Shown piece after piece: positions 31,749-42,182 of a stretch of DNA of 64,000 nt. Under the pieces are notes generated by a model. It was not told the origin of the DNA, did no database searches, and saw nothing but the letters and a program-made list of their open reading frames with translations. Positions within the stretch are counted from its first letter, which is position 1; the number at the start of each line of letters is the position of its first letter. A program made the translations under genes and the position numbers. The DNA comes from Lepas anatifera (lineage: Eukaryota; Arthropoda; Thecostraca; Lepadidae): contig JAOTON010000396.1 in assembly GCA_034440635.1 (NCBI GenBank), forward strand, positions 62,001 to 126,000, given 5' to 3'.

Positions 31749-32135
31749 ACGATTAATTAATCTCGAGACACATTAATCTCGAGATTAACACATATAATCT
31801 CGAAGAGCCACCCCTGCTTTTTATTGGGCCGGTTTCTGGTTCTTGGTTTGCACGAAAACCGGTCAGCCTTCAAGAATGGCCTTCAGCAAAGGACACAAAA
31901 GACATTTTCGAACGGCGAACAGCGTGTCCCGCTGGTCAGAAAACAGGGGAACTGGTCTCCAATAGAGGGAAATCCGACGGATTGAGAACCATTGCAGGGA
32001 GCTGGAGACAAGCCGGTTTCAGTTTGGTACGCCGGTCAGATTAGAAAAATATTTGGGGCTAATATTCCCTTTCCCTCAACTACCCGGACGGAGGGATAAC
32101 CAGAAGAAATTGTCCTTAGAATATTTACTTCATCC
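31749..32135. other. Short repeat flank and non-coding spacer
   Basis: Begins with TTAATCTCGAGACACATTAATCTCGAG repeats (to about 31803), matching the left flank at 30088-30147. The rest is non-coding. Confidence 0.45.
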
Positions 32136-32373
32136 CATAGGAGGATCCAGGATGGCAAGGGGGGCACGTGCCCCCTCCCTCTCTGATCAACTCTCGGTGA
32201 ACCCTAAAATCTCGCGTCCCATCCCCTCCTCCCAGGATGCGAAAATCGGCGCACACGGATAGGATTTAGCGTCCATCTGATAGGTTTTGCCTGTCAAAGG
32301 TGGCGCCCCCCTGGTCCGGATGGTGCCCTCCCCGGAAGTTACCCCCCGATCGGTAATCATGGATCCGACTATG
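32136..32373. mobile_element. hAT-like MITE, GGCGGATCCAGG family, with target duplication
   Basis: Ends CATAGGAGGATCCAGG and CATGGATCCGACTATG are inverted. A perfect 8-bp duplication, CTTCATCC, lies at 32128-32135 and 32374-32381. Interior blocks of the family are in reverse order and sense (CAGGATGCGAAAATCGGCG, then CTGATAGGTTTTGCC). Non-coding. The 8-bp duplication supports hAT-type mobilisation. Confidence 0.92.
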
Positions 32374-32439
32374 CTTCATCCATTAGTACGCGTGAACAAA
32401 CAAGAAGAAAATCAGAAAAATGTTTTTTACAGTAAAAAC

Positions 32440-32511
32440 CTCCACGATCTAGATTCGAACCCGTATTACCCGTGTGAGAGTCGGGAATGGAGGCCACTAC
32501 ACCATCGCCGC
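32440..32511 (-). repeat. tRNA-Glu-like pseudo-tRNA or SINE head
   Basis: On the minus strand: GATGGTGTAGTGGCCTCCAT (D-arm region with box A), an anticodon-arm-like CCCGACTCTCACACGGG whose loop would place CTC as anticodon, then ACGGGTTCGAATCTAG (box B, GGTTCGAAT). The T stem and acceptor stem do not pair, so it is not a working tRNA. It resembles the head of a tRNA-Glu-derived SINE. Confidence 0.55.
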
Positions 32512-32519
32512 TATACGAC

Positions 32520-32840
32520 ATCTGCCCGATTTTAAAACTTTCCTGATTAGTTTTCTCAAACCGAATTTTATGGACAAACTAATGTAATATTCGTATTTCT
32601 GAGGCTTAATAAAAATAAATTGAATACGAATACAGCATGATAACATTTTCTACCCTAATTAAATCATTTCTAGAACTTAAAACTTTGATTGAAAGAATAG
32701 AGGTGAAGAGCAGGTTACAGCCTATTATTGATATTGTTAAAAAATTTGAATAATTGTTGAGTGGCCTCCAAAAATTTAGCTGAAGATAAAGAAATGATTG
32801 ACGGTACCAGAATCAGGATTTTTCAAATATTAAGAAACCA
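32520..32840. other. Non-coding stretch
   Basis: AT-rich, no supported feature. It adjoins the P3 right end. Confidence 0.4.
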
Positions 32841-32872
32841 CAATAAAAATTTTTGCGACAATGTCCCTTTAA
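32841..32872. mobile_element. TTAA-flanked terminal inverted repeat, family P3 (right)
   Basis: TTTTGCGACAATGTCCCT followed by TTAA at 32869-32872. The whole 28 bp (32841-32868) is the perfect inverse of 24703-24730. Confidence 0.65.
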
Positions 32873-33374
32873 TACCACATATCTAATTTTTTTAGCTTAA
32901 CATCCGCAACGGAGAGGGACGGCACTTACTCCACTGCAAGGACATTGTAATGCACACACCCAGTTTCAGCGTAACTGGATCAGTAGTTTCTGAAATATCT
33001 GAGAGAGATGCCCATATATAAGAGACAGGTGCGCGGATATCCGAGGGATGTGCAGATCAGGGTACTTTAACTATGGGTACAACCAAGTTTCCTACTAAAA
33101 ATAGTCCTCCCATGATGACGTCACCGCCCTTTTCCACTAAGTTCTAGGAGATTCAGACAGACAGACAGGTATTTTATTTCGGCCTCAGTAAGCGGGTACC
33201 GTTCCATATTATAACAGCAGAAACATCAGATCCTAACCAAAACTACAAACATCTTCCACACCTACAATTTATACAGACTATATACATATAGCCCATCATT
33301 CCAATGTCTCCAAATTCTGGATTTGAACACTAGATCACTTTTTAACACGCTGTTAAAATATGCATTGTTGGAGA
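32873..33374. other. Non-coding stretch
   Basis: No supported gene, repeat terminus or RNA. AT-rich with an (ACAG)n-like bit near 33155. Confidence 0.4.
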
Positions 33375-33425
33375 TAGTGACGGATCCAAGGGGGGCCCAG
33401 GGGGCGCGGGCCCCCCTTAGCTCCG
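33375..33425. mobile_element. hAT-like terminus, TAGTGACGGATCCAAGGGGGG
   Basis: TAGTGACGGATCCAAG followed by GGGGGCCCAGGGGGCGCGGGCCCCCC is a terminus of the CAGTGRCGGATCCARG type. No facing end was identified. It leads directly into the GCGCC satellite. Confidence 0.45.
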
Positions 33426-33539
33426 GAGCGCCTCAGCATAGCTTAGCGCCCGATATGAGCGGCGCGCCTGTACCCATTTCGTGCGCCAAGGTGGTAGATA
33501 CCACTTATTCCACTTGAATTAACACATAGTCCTTAAAAC

Positions 33540-36370
33540 AATGGCAAAGCGCCCCTGCCCAAACACTAGACGCCTTTACTGGTCTTTTGCGCCCCAGTAG
33601 AATGTTGAAGATGAAATTTAGAAAGCTAACAAAAGCGCCCCGGCAAAGAAAATGCGCCACTAGATAGCAGGATTGCGCCATGGGGAACTAATGCACCCCT
33701 GAGTAGCCTAGGCGACCCCTGGATGAAGCGCCCCTGGGTAGCCTAGGCGCCCCCTGGATGAAGCGCCCTACGGATATCATATGCGCCCTTGGCTAGGAAA
33801 GGCGCACCTGGGCAGCAAAGGCAAATCTTGGTAACATAGGTGCCCTGGACAGCATAAGCGCCGCTTAGATAGACATAGGCGCTTTAGGAAAATAAAATGC
33901 TCACCTTGGGCAGAAAAAGGCGCCCTTTGATAGCCTAGGCGCCCACTGGAAAAAGCGTCCTACGGATGTCATATGCACCCTTGGATAGCAAAGGCGCCCC
34001 TGGACAGCAAAGACAACCCTAGATGACACAAGTGCTGTGGACAGCTAAGGCGCCCCTGGGTAGCAAAGGCGCCCCTAGGAAGGCACCCCTTCGATAGAAA
34101 AGCCGCCTTTGGATAGCCTGGGCGCCCCCTGGGTAAAGCGCCTTACGGATATCATATGCGCCCTTGGCTAGGAAAGGCACCCCTGGGCAGCAAAGGCAAA
34201 TCTTGGTAACATAGGTGCCCTGGACAGCATAAGCGCCCCTTAGCTAGAAGTAGGCGCTTTAGGAAAATAAAATGCTCACCTTGGGCAGAAAAAGGCGCCC
34301 TTTGACAGCCTAGGCGCCCACTGGAAAAAGCGCCCTACGGATGTCATATGCACCCTTGGATAGCAAAGGCGCCCTTGGACAGCAAAGACAACCCTGGATA
34401 ACACAAGTGCTGTGGACAGCAAAGGCGCTCCTGGATAGCAAAGGCGCCCCTAGGAAGGCAACCCTTCGGTAGTAAAGGCGCCTTTGGATAGCCTAGGCGC
34501 CCCCAGGATAAATAGGCGCCCTGAGAAGGATATCAAATGAGCGCCCCATTGGCTAAGAGGAAAGGCACCCCTAGGCAGCAAAGGCAAATCTTCGTATACA
34601 TAGGTGCCCCTAGATAGCATAAGCGCCCCTTACATAGAAATAGGCACTTTAGGGAAAATACAAAGTTCGCCTTTGGTTAGAGACGGCGCCCTTGGATAGC
34701 CTAGGTGCCCGTTGGAAAAAGTGCCCTACATATATCATATGCACCCTTGGATAGCAAAGGCGCCCCTGGACAGCAAAGTTAACCCTTCTTGAAATAGATT
34801 ATCTGGACAGCATAGGCGGCCATGGATAAACTAGGCGCCTGAGAAAGAAAACAAGCGCCTCACCTGAGAGTACAGGCGCCCCAGGATATCATAGGTGTCC
34901 CTTTCCATCTTCAGCTGCCCTACTGTCTATGGTTTGGCACACCTGTCCGACAGTCGCGCGCTCTGTTACAGGGCTCGAGCGCTCAATTTGAACATGGACT
35001 GCCTTTAACCACTTTTCATTAACCTATAACTGAAGGCTTGGTGCTCCATCGCTGCAACGGGGTGCCTTTTTCAGTATGTGCGCCCCACTTCCGAGAACGC
35101 TGCCCTCACCAACCAGCAGTCCTCCCCGCTCAGCAGATGAGCGCCTCTTTCTGATAACTAGGCACTTTATTTCAGTGTTCGAGCGCCTTATTTCAGAATT
35201 TTTATTCTCCATCTATTTTGGGCTCCTCCTGGATTGCAGAGGCGCCCCCTCAAGTGCAAAGGCGCCCCTGGATAGAAAAGTGCGCCCCATGTTTGCAAAG
35301 GCGCTCCAAGATAGCATATGCGCCCCTTAGATGGAAATAAGCACTCCAGGAAGGTAAAATGCTCCCTTTGGGTAGCAAAGGTGCCCCTTAACAGCGAAGG
35401 CAGCCCTAGATAACAAAGTTTCTCTGGACAGCATAGGTGCCCTTGGATAAACTGGTGCCCGGAAGAGAAAAATAGTGCCTCACCGGAGACAAAAAGCACC
35501 CCAGGATAACGTAGGGGCATGTATTTCAATCATGTCTGTGATTGAAAAATACACCTAGGCAGCATATGCGCCCCTGGATAGAAAGACACCCCTGGGCAGT
35601 AACGGCGCCCCTGGAAAGCAATAGTGCGCCCCTGTGGAGAAAAAAGCCGCCTCCTGAATAACCTAGGCACCGCCCCCGAAATATCAGATGCCCGTGGCTA
35701 GAACAGACTGTCATGAATAAAACAGATAAGGGCGCCCTTTGATAGCATAAGCGTTCCTTAGCAGCAATATGGGGGCTACATGAGCTCAAGGTTCACGCGC
35801 ACCTAAGCCCAATAATAGAGCAATCAATCGATGCTAAAGCACTCCTTAAAGCACGGGCGCCAAACTTCCTAAGAAGTAAAGGCGCCTCTGGGTAGCAAAG
35901 GCGACCCTCGACAGTGGTGTAGGTATTCCTGAATAACAGCAGCGTCCCTTGATAAGAATAGCCCCAAGATGGCACAGGTACCCTGCTGATAGGAAAAGCG
36001 CCCCTGAATATCAGAGGCACCCTCTGAATGAGGTGCCCATGGAGAGCATAAGGGCGCCCTATGTATAGCAAATTGCCGCCCCCTGGATAGCCTAAGCGCC
36101 CCTTGCATAGGGTAGGCGCCACTGGGTAGTATAGGTTACCTTGAATAAAAATACGCTTCTCAATACCAAGGTGAACCTGGATAAGAAAAAGCTCCCCTTG
36201 GGCACTGGGTATCAAAGGCACCCCCGGAACAGCAAAGATGCCCCTGGATAGCTAGGTTGCGTCCATTGGGGAGCGAAGGCGCCCCTGGGTGGCACAGGTG
36301 CCTCATCGAAGCAAAGGCCCCCCCAGAGAGCATAGGTGTCCCTGATGAGCACAGTTACTCCTGGACAGCC
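33540..36370. repeat. GCGCC-rich satellite with higher-order periodicity
   Basis: About 2.8 kb of diverged short units with the theme GGCGCCCCTGGATAGCAAA (roughly 18-25 bp). On top of that is a higher-order period: the marker GGATATCAT/AATGCGCCC(T) with the following GGCTAGGAAAGGC recurs at 33772, 34147 and 34528 (steps 375 and 381), each followed by the same series (GGCAAATCTTGG, CATAGGTGCCCTGGACAGC, AGGCGCTTTAGGAAAATA). After about 34900 the order decays, but units continue. Open frames in it on either strand are repeat translation. Confidence 0.85.
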
Positions 36371-36429
36371 CCTAAATGACGTTGCATAATGTTACGACAC
36401 CTATTATAACGTATGCTATTACATCAAAG

Positions 36430-37400
36430 TAAAGGTTATTCAGTGTTTAGATCAATGTCACAAGTCAATTTTAAAGGTGACTGCCCTTGATGATCAAGGC
36501 TTGATCAAAAGTCATTGGTAAGCTTGGGCACAGCGCTAGTTCATAGCGTAAATTAGGCATAATATGTTGGGTTGTGCCGTAATAGGTCAATGACCTTGAA
36601 GGACCTTGACCCCAAAATTTCAGACATTGTTTAGAGCCTTCCCTTTTGGCCTCAGCCCTGTTCTAGAGCATTCGCGCCCCGTTCCGGCCCGTTCGGGGAT
36701 GCTTGAACACACCCTCGAGGTCTCCCAGTGGCACGAAAAAACGTCGGCGCGAAGCGACACAGTACTTGTCACACCTTATCATTGATCAATTCCGCAACTT
36801 TCCCTCAAAATTTAAGGTTGCGTCATCTTGGGTCAGGCCACCAGTGCAGGTCAAGTGACCTCACCCCAAAAAATGTTTAAGTTGGCGTAAGTAAGAAAAG
36901 GGTGAATCTATCGAAATCAAACTTGTACCATATAATGGCCCCAAAAAGTACTAATAAATTTATTCCGGGATTTTCCCATCGATGGCCTAGGGACAGGTAC
37001 GAATCATGACCTCTCCATTGAAAATGCATGGGGTAAAACGGAAATTTGCCGAAAAATTGTTCTATGTCTGCAGCCGCCGCTTGAAATACCTTCGGATTCC
37101 CCAAATCATAGTACCCTAGGCCTCTTTATCGGTTCATGTTGCAAGTTTAAACATTTTACCTCTGAGAGTTCATCTGGGGCTTCCTAAGCAGGTTTTAAGA
37201 CTTGGGTCAATTGCTTTGCAGGAAATATTGATAAAACCCGTATTTTGATACCATTTTTTATTGTTATTGTGAGTTGATTGATATGCATACTGACTATTTT
37301 AGGCTAGATGGTGGCCTTGACCTAACCTTAGGTCAGGTCATTTTTATGTTTTAACCTAGTATAGTCATATTATACATTATTTGATGATTCGCCGTAACGA
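36430..37400. mobile_element. TGACCT-rich diverged TTAA-element relative
   Basis: The segment shares with P1/P2 the frequent TGACC/GGTCA words (GACCTTGAAGGACCTTGACC near 36591, GGTCAAGTGACCTCACC near 36849, TTGACCTAACCTTAGGTCAGGTCA near 37317) and the block CATGACCTCTCCATTGAAAATGCATGG (near 37007), which is the inverse of the P2 motif AATGGAGAGGTCATG. Its ends and TTAA sites were not identified. Confidence 0.5.
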
Positions 37401-37429
37401 GAGGAAGCGAATTGTGCCTAAAATGATTT

Positions 37430-37975
37430 TAGCTCAACTCTGGCAGACGCTAGAGTATAGAGGCAGAGACATATTGTAAGCTTTGTCTCGGGAGAGGGAC
37501 CCCAGCGCTGATCGCGGGAAAAATCCCCAATAGCCCCCAAGGGCCCTCAGGGAGTCAGGAAATCTGGCGTGGGTGGAATCCGGTAGGAGGGATTTTGGGT
37601 CTCCAAAATCAGCTGAGGGGCCCGTGCCAGTTAAGGGGGCCCAGATAAGAGCCCCCGACGAGCTCATTTGACCTCAGTGCCAACACAGGATTCTCAAGAC
37701 CAGCGTGGGGTGCCTACCTATTTAAACGGTTACTAAATAAGCTCAGGGACTCAAAACTAACCAAGGGGTCCAATTTTCAACTCATGGGGCCCAGACACTC
37801 TGAGGGGACCCTGCAGCAGCTCAGAAGGCCCATAAAACTAATAGGGCCAGACTAGCTGGGTGCCTCGACGAACTAGTGCCCAGATACGCACAACGGGCCC
37901 CAAACAAGCTGAAGGGATCTATATCAGTTAAACGAAAACGGTACCAACCCAGGGGACCCTGACCACAGAGGTCTA
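37430..37975. repeat. Minisatellite family A, third array
   Basis: Units of about 20-28 bp such as AAGGGGGCCCAGATAAGAGC, CTCAGGGACTCAAAACTAACC and AGGGGACCCTGCAGCAGCTC. The same theme as 5190-5757, more diverged. Confidence 0.65.
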
Positions 37976-39996
37976 AAAAATGTCTGGACTGTCTCCTTCA
38001 CAGATAAAGAATTCTTGAAAGTGTCTCCTTAGGAAGAGTAGGTCGGTTGAGTGAATAACTATGCCAAAAAATGTCTCACGATTCCAGCGCCGATATTTAC
38101 CTGACTGTCCCATTTCATACCGCGAGGTCATTATCCTACTTGCTCAAAATTGCTTTCTACTAAAATCTAGCCATCGTACTTTCATATCCCGCATTTTTCC
38201 TGGCGATTCATTTCATAATAGCAAGCAATTCAATAATAAATTACATCATAGCCGTTGCAAGAACTGCTCATGTATTGCACATTTCAGGTCATTTTATGCA
38301 TTCTTACGGACAGAGAATCGTAAAACCAAAGGCGTCGCCACATATTTCGAGTGAGTGATCGGAGCCAAGGCGGGTGACCGCGCCCAATGATGAAACTCAT
38401 GTTCAGCATATTCAATGATATTACCAGTCAAAAGTGAGGAGCTTCCAAACCCCGACTTTCCTAGAGCCCCCCTCCCCCCCAGTGCCGACGCACGTGCTGA
38501 TCAAACACCACTTGCAACATTCAGACATAATCTGGCTGATGAAAAGCTCTAATTTTTTTCAGTTTGTCCCGCTTAATGGTTAATGGATCTTCCCTCCCCA
38601 GCACTCCTCCTTTCCCTTCACCCACCTTGCACATTTTATTTATCAGCTCCAGTTCATGATCAGAATATCAGACAAGAAAAATACGGTTAAAATACAGACT
38701 TCTTACCACTGTATTCACCAATACACTCCTTAAACTCAGCCACAGTAAAACTGGACGAAACGTGCGGAATGGTACCCCTTATTCAAAAGTGAGACTGAAG
38801 TTTAAGCAATGATCCCATGAGTTTAAGCAATCCTAGTGATGAAAATTGATAACTTCCAAGTGGGCAGATTGTTTGCCATATTTTTTTACTAATTGTTAGT
38901 GCATTTCGCCCATCAATTGCTCCAGTTCACCCGCATCCTTAGTTCACCATTGTTAGTCATGCAAGTCATGTAAGAGAGCTGACACAGTCCTCCAGTAGCG
39001 ATACTTCCGTTGGAATTTTCCATGAGTTAATACTGATGTTGGATGGCAAAAAGTTGTAACCCAAAAAATTCTAAACTTTTGAAGAAATAGAACATTGTAC
39101 ATGAAATAGCTTCCCATTGCAAGGGCTTAAAGTGGGATTTTACATAAATGCCATCGGAGGGTAAACGGGCGTCTAATTCAACAGCAAGAACATGGCAAAA
39201 CAAGTTTTTTTTTCTGAAATTGGGAGAAGAATGATTTTCCATCACTCAAGTCATCAAAATGTCCGTATCTACTGCAGGCGAAGCATGTGCAACCACATAA
39301 ACCCGCCCGAGCTGGCATCAGTTTCATTTTTGGCACACTCAGCCAACAATAAGTCACTCTTGATTTCAACCATTTTGTAATAAGACCAACAACCGTAAAC
39401 CCAGAAGGGATGCATGAAAAATCCTTCGAATTCCTCACGTCCAAAAAGTGAAAATTATGCTTCAAAATAACGCCTAAAACTATACCACACCAAATTGACC
39501 TAACATATATAAGCTTGGCCTGGACTTCTAACAGCGAAATTCAGTTTAGCAATAGCCGGCGCAACATGTGAGATCTTCTGCTAAAGCTTCAGGAAACCAC
39601 CGTAAAACGTTTTTAATAATTCGAACCTAGTTCTTTCACGCATCCCAATGCTCATCTGCGTCGGAAAGGGAGCCAAGCCCCCTCCCCCTTTCTGTAAAAA
39701 AAAATTGTCTGAGCCCAGTTGGCAGGAAACCAGCACAGAATAACCATGCTGTGCGGAAGCAAAGAGGGCTCAAATCCGAAGAATTATTTGTCGTACTGTG
39801 GAAAGTTTTTAGTCAGCATCCAGGAAGATTGGTTGACGCCTCATTTTTAGCTGGTGTGAACGGCCATGCAAATGCTTTTTGATCCCTCATTTACATACCC
39901 GATTCAGATGTTACGTCTCCAACGATTACAGTAGGCCAGGCGCGGCAACAAAACCTGGCAACAAAACAAAACCAAGCAGGCTACCAATGAAAACAC
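37976..39996. other. AT-rich non-coding stretch
   Basis: No reading frame with recognisable homology and no splice-bounded exons. It lies downstream of the hAT-like gene and may include its 3' untranslated region. No AATAAA was assigned. Confidence 0.35.
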
Positions 39997-40677
39997 TCAT
40001 TGCGAAAAACATGTCACACGATCAGCCCTACCCTCTGGATGTTTTCGAATCACAGTGCCCTCGAGAAAGCTAGTCACGTCCACGCTTGTTCTGACAAAGC
40101 GATGTGGGTTTCTTGCCAGCACTGACTCAACAATGCGATTCGCTTTGAACACTGTCGGGCCATTCCATCTGACTTGCAGCTCCAGAGCTGCGTTTAAATG
40201 GTCGAGCTGCCGATGTGTGCCGAACACATCTTCCACAACGCTCGCCATGGACTCAACGACAGACTCCGGCGGGCTCATCAACCACATTCGGGTCACCAGC
40301 CTACAGAACCTATGTATGGGCGCGCTCGACTGAGCTGCACTGGAGAGGACTTTCATAAGTTCCTGATTACTCGCACCTTGACGCTCCTTTCTGAGTACCT
40401 GCCACGCTGCCTCGATTTCACTCATCGTGATAGCACAAGATGGAGGCACAAGTTTCGCACAGATGAGAGCATCTGTACTGCGCTGCACGCAGCGTAGGCA
40501 GTCAACGTGCATCAAATTCTGGATGCCCTTGAGATCTCCTACCTGCTTCAGGTTTTGCATGTGACGACTTAGCTCAGTGTTCATTGCACCATGGGCGCGT
40601 CCACGCACATCCACTCCCCCATGCCGTACACCGCAGCGGGTGTCCATCATGCGCACGAACTTCTCCACGTCATCCGC
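39997..40677 (-). pseudogene. hAT-transposase-like gene, exon 4 (C-terminal)
   Basis: The exon begins after a good acceptor on the minus strand (CTGCTTGACAG|GCGGATGACG) in phase 0 and reads ADDVEKFVRMMDTRCGV, then CVQRSTDALICAKLV, MWLMSPPESVVESMASVV, VFGTHRQLDHLNAALELQ and VRWNGPTVFKANRIV. The P-x-E-S-x-x-E-S-M-x-S-x-x-E and R-W-N-G-P segments are typical of the C-terminal half of hAT-like transposase-derived proteins in which a dimerisation/closing region follows the DDE core. The frame ends at 39997 with RADRVTCFSQ. It has no lesion itself. Downstream spliced exons cannot be excluded, because GTAGGG near 40030 could serve as a donor. Confidence 0.7.
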
Positions 40678-41220
40678 CTGTCAAGCAGATTGAACAGCGT
40701 TCATATCATTTAGAACAATCGAATGTTAAGTGAATCACGTCATAGAACAAAACATGAACACTGCATGAGTACACTTTTTTACCCAAACACTTCTATAGAA
40801 CGTTTGCAGTGTAAGGTATTATACTATGTTTCAACAACTGCCAGTTTTTACTCTGATATCACATTATCTTCCTTCAGTTTTGGTTTGTACACTCAGTTAT
40901 ATTTTGCTCTGTCAACATTTCGGATAATCCCTTTATTATAAATGGAAAACAGGTACAAGTTGGGTCCCTTGTAAGTTTGTTTGGAACTATTTTAATTTGA
41001 GCAAACGTTTGACAACGTAAGCTACACTCAAATCACCCTTCCGAATGAAATGTTTTATCAAACATTAAACTAAAGCTCTTGTTATTCTATGGGACCATCT
41101 CATCCTTTCTAAAACAATTTTTTTCTTCAAATATTTGCACAGCACGAATGCAAATATTGTTAAAAAACACGCTTCAACATTACATCTGCTTGAATACTAG
41201 CAGGGCCAGGGAACACTTAC

Positions 41221-41444
41221 CACGTATGGAGCACCTTCAGCTTTGGCCAGCTGAGGCCAGAGTTCCAGTGTGACCTCGTCGATAGCCAGGTCCTCCGCCA
41301 TGTTGTAGAGCCGCGACCTCATGCCATCTAGTTTGCCCTCGCGCTCCCAGGGCAGCAAGCTCAGATCTTGCAAAGCTTTGCTGCCCTCAGCCACGACGGT
41401 GTACACGTCATTGAGGGCTGCAACTCGTGCTGGGAAGACTCGGC
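41221..41444 (-). pseudogene. hAT-transposase-like gene, exon 3
   Basis: A 224-bp exon between a good acceptor (TTTCTCGCCAG|GCCGAGTC) and donor (TACGTG|GTAAGTGTTCC). Its first two bases complete a codon begun in the previous exon, giving LLKG-RVFPARVAALNDVYT across the junction. It continues VVAEGSKALQDLSLLPWERE and DLAIDEVTLELWPQLAKAEG. Phases match on both sides (phase 1 in, phase 0 out), which strongly supports real splicing and not chance frames. No lesion is seen in this exon. Confidence 0.75.
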
Positions 41445-42182
41445 CTGGCGAGAAACCGTTTGTTCAAATAAGTAGCCAGTTCCTTCATATCTATGAAAAC
41501 TAAGCACGGAAAACTACCTACACAATGCTAAGGATCTTCACTTCAGCATATTGGGCACTTTTTAAGGACAACACACAAATCCATTTTTAAAAGACGACTT
41601 CCTTTTTTTCTTTTTAACTACGTCTTTCCTCACAGGTCAAGTTTACTCAATTAAAATGCGTTGGGTGTGCTACACTGCAGTGCACAAACGCAATTGGGCA
41701 GTTCAGAAACAAAAAACGAAAACACGTGCTTTAAAAACGAGTAGTGTGTTTGGACGGTTTGAGCCGTATGATAAAGCCATAAAAACCAGGCATGGGCTGA
41801 CTGTCTGGTGAGGATCAATGGATGAATTCAAGACGTTGCAATTTAAGTCGATACCCACATTAAGTACATACAAAACTGGCATTTCTCAGACGAGCCACCT
41901 ATATCAGATTTAATCACATGATCAACTAACTTGATTGCGCCTAAAAGGAAAGTGAATATGCTGGAAAGCACAAACACAAATATACTGGTATTTCAAATGG
42001 TAAAAATGAAACGCAGTTGTGAAACGCAAGTGAAGCAGCAATTTCCCAATCTTGAATAGAAATCAAGTATGAGCGATCAAATTTTAATTTTGTACGTTCA
42101 TGTCCTGCTTCACACGACATCTGTTTAATAAACATTTTCATTCACATCAAGAGATGAAATTTACAAGCTAAGAAATTCCCAC

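Noticed and set aside
35793..36221. 142-codon minus-strand frame
   Set aside because: Lies inside the GCGCC satellite and repeats its units.
33540..36370. Possible CRISPR-like or coding repeat region
   Set aside because: Units are diverged, directly adjoining and lack unique equal-length spacers. The host is eukaryotic. Open frames are repeat translations.
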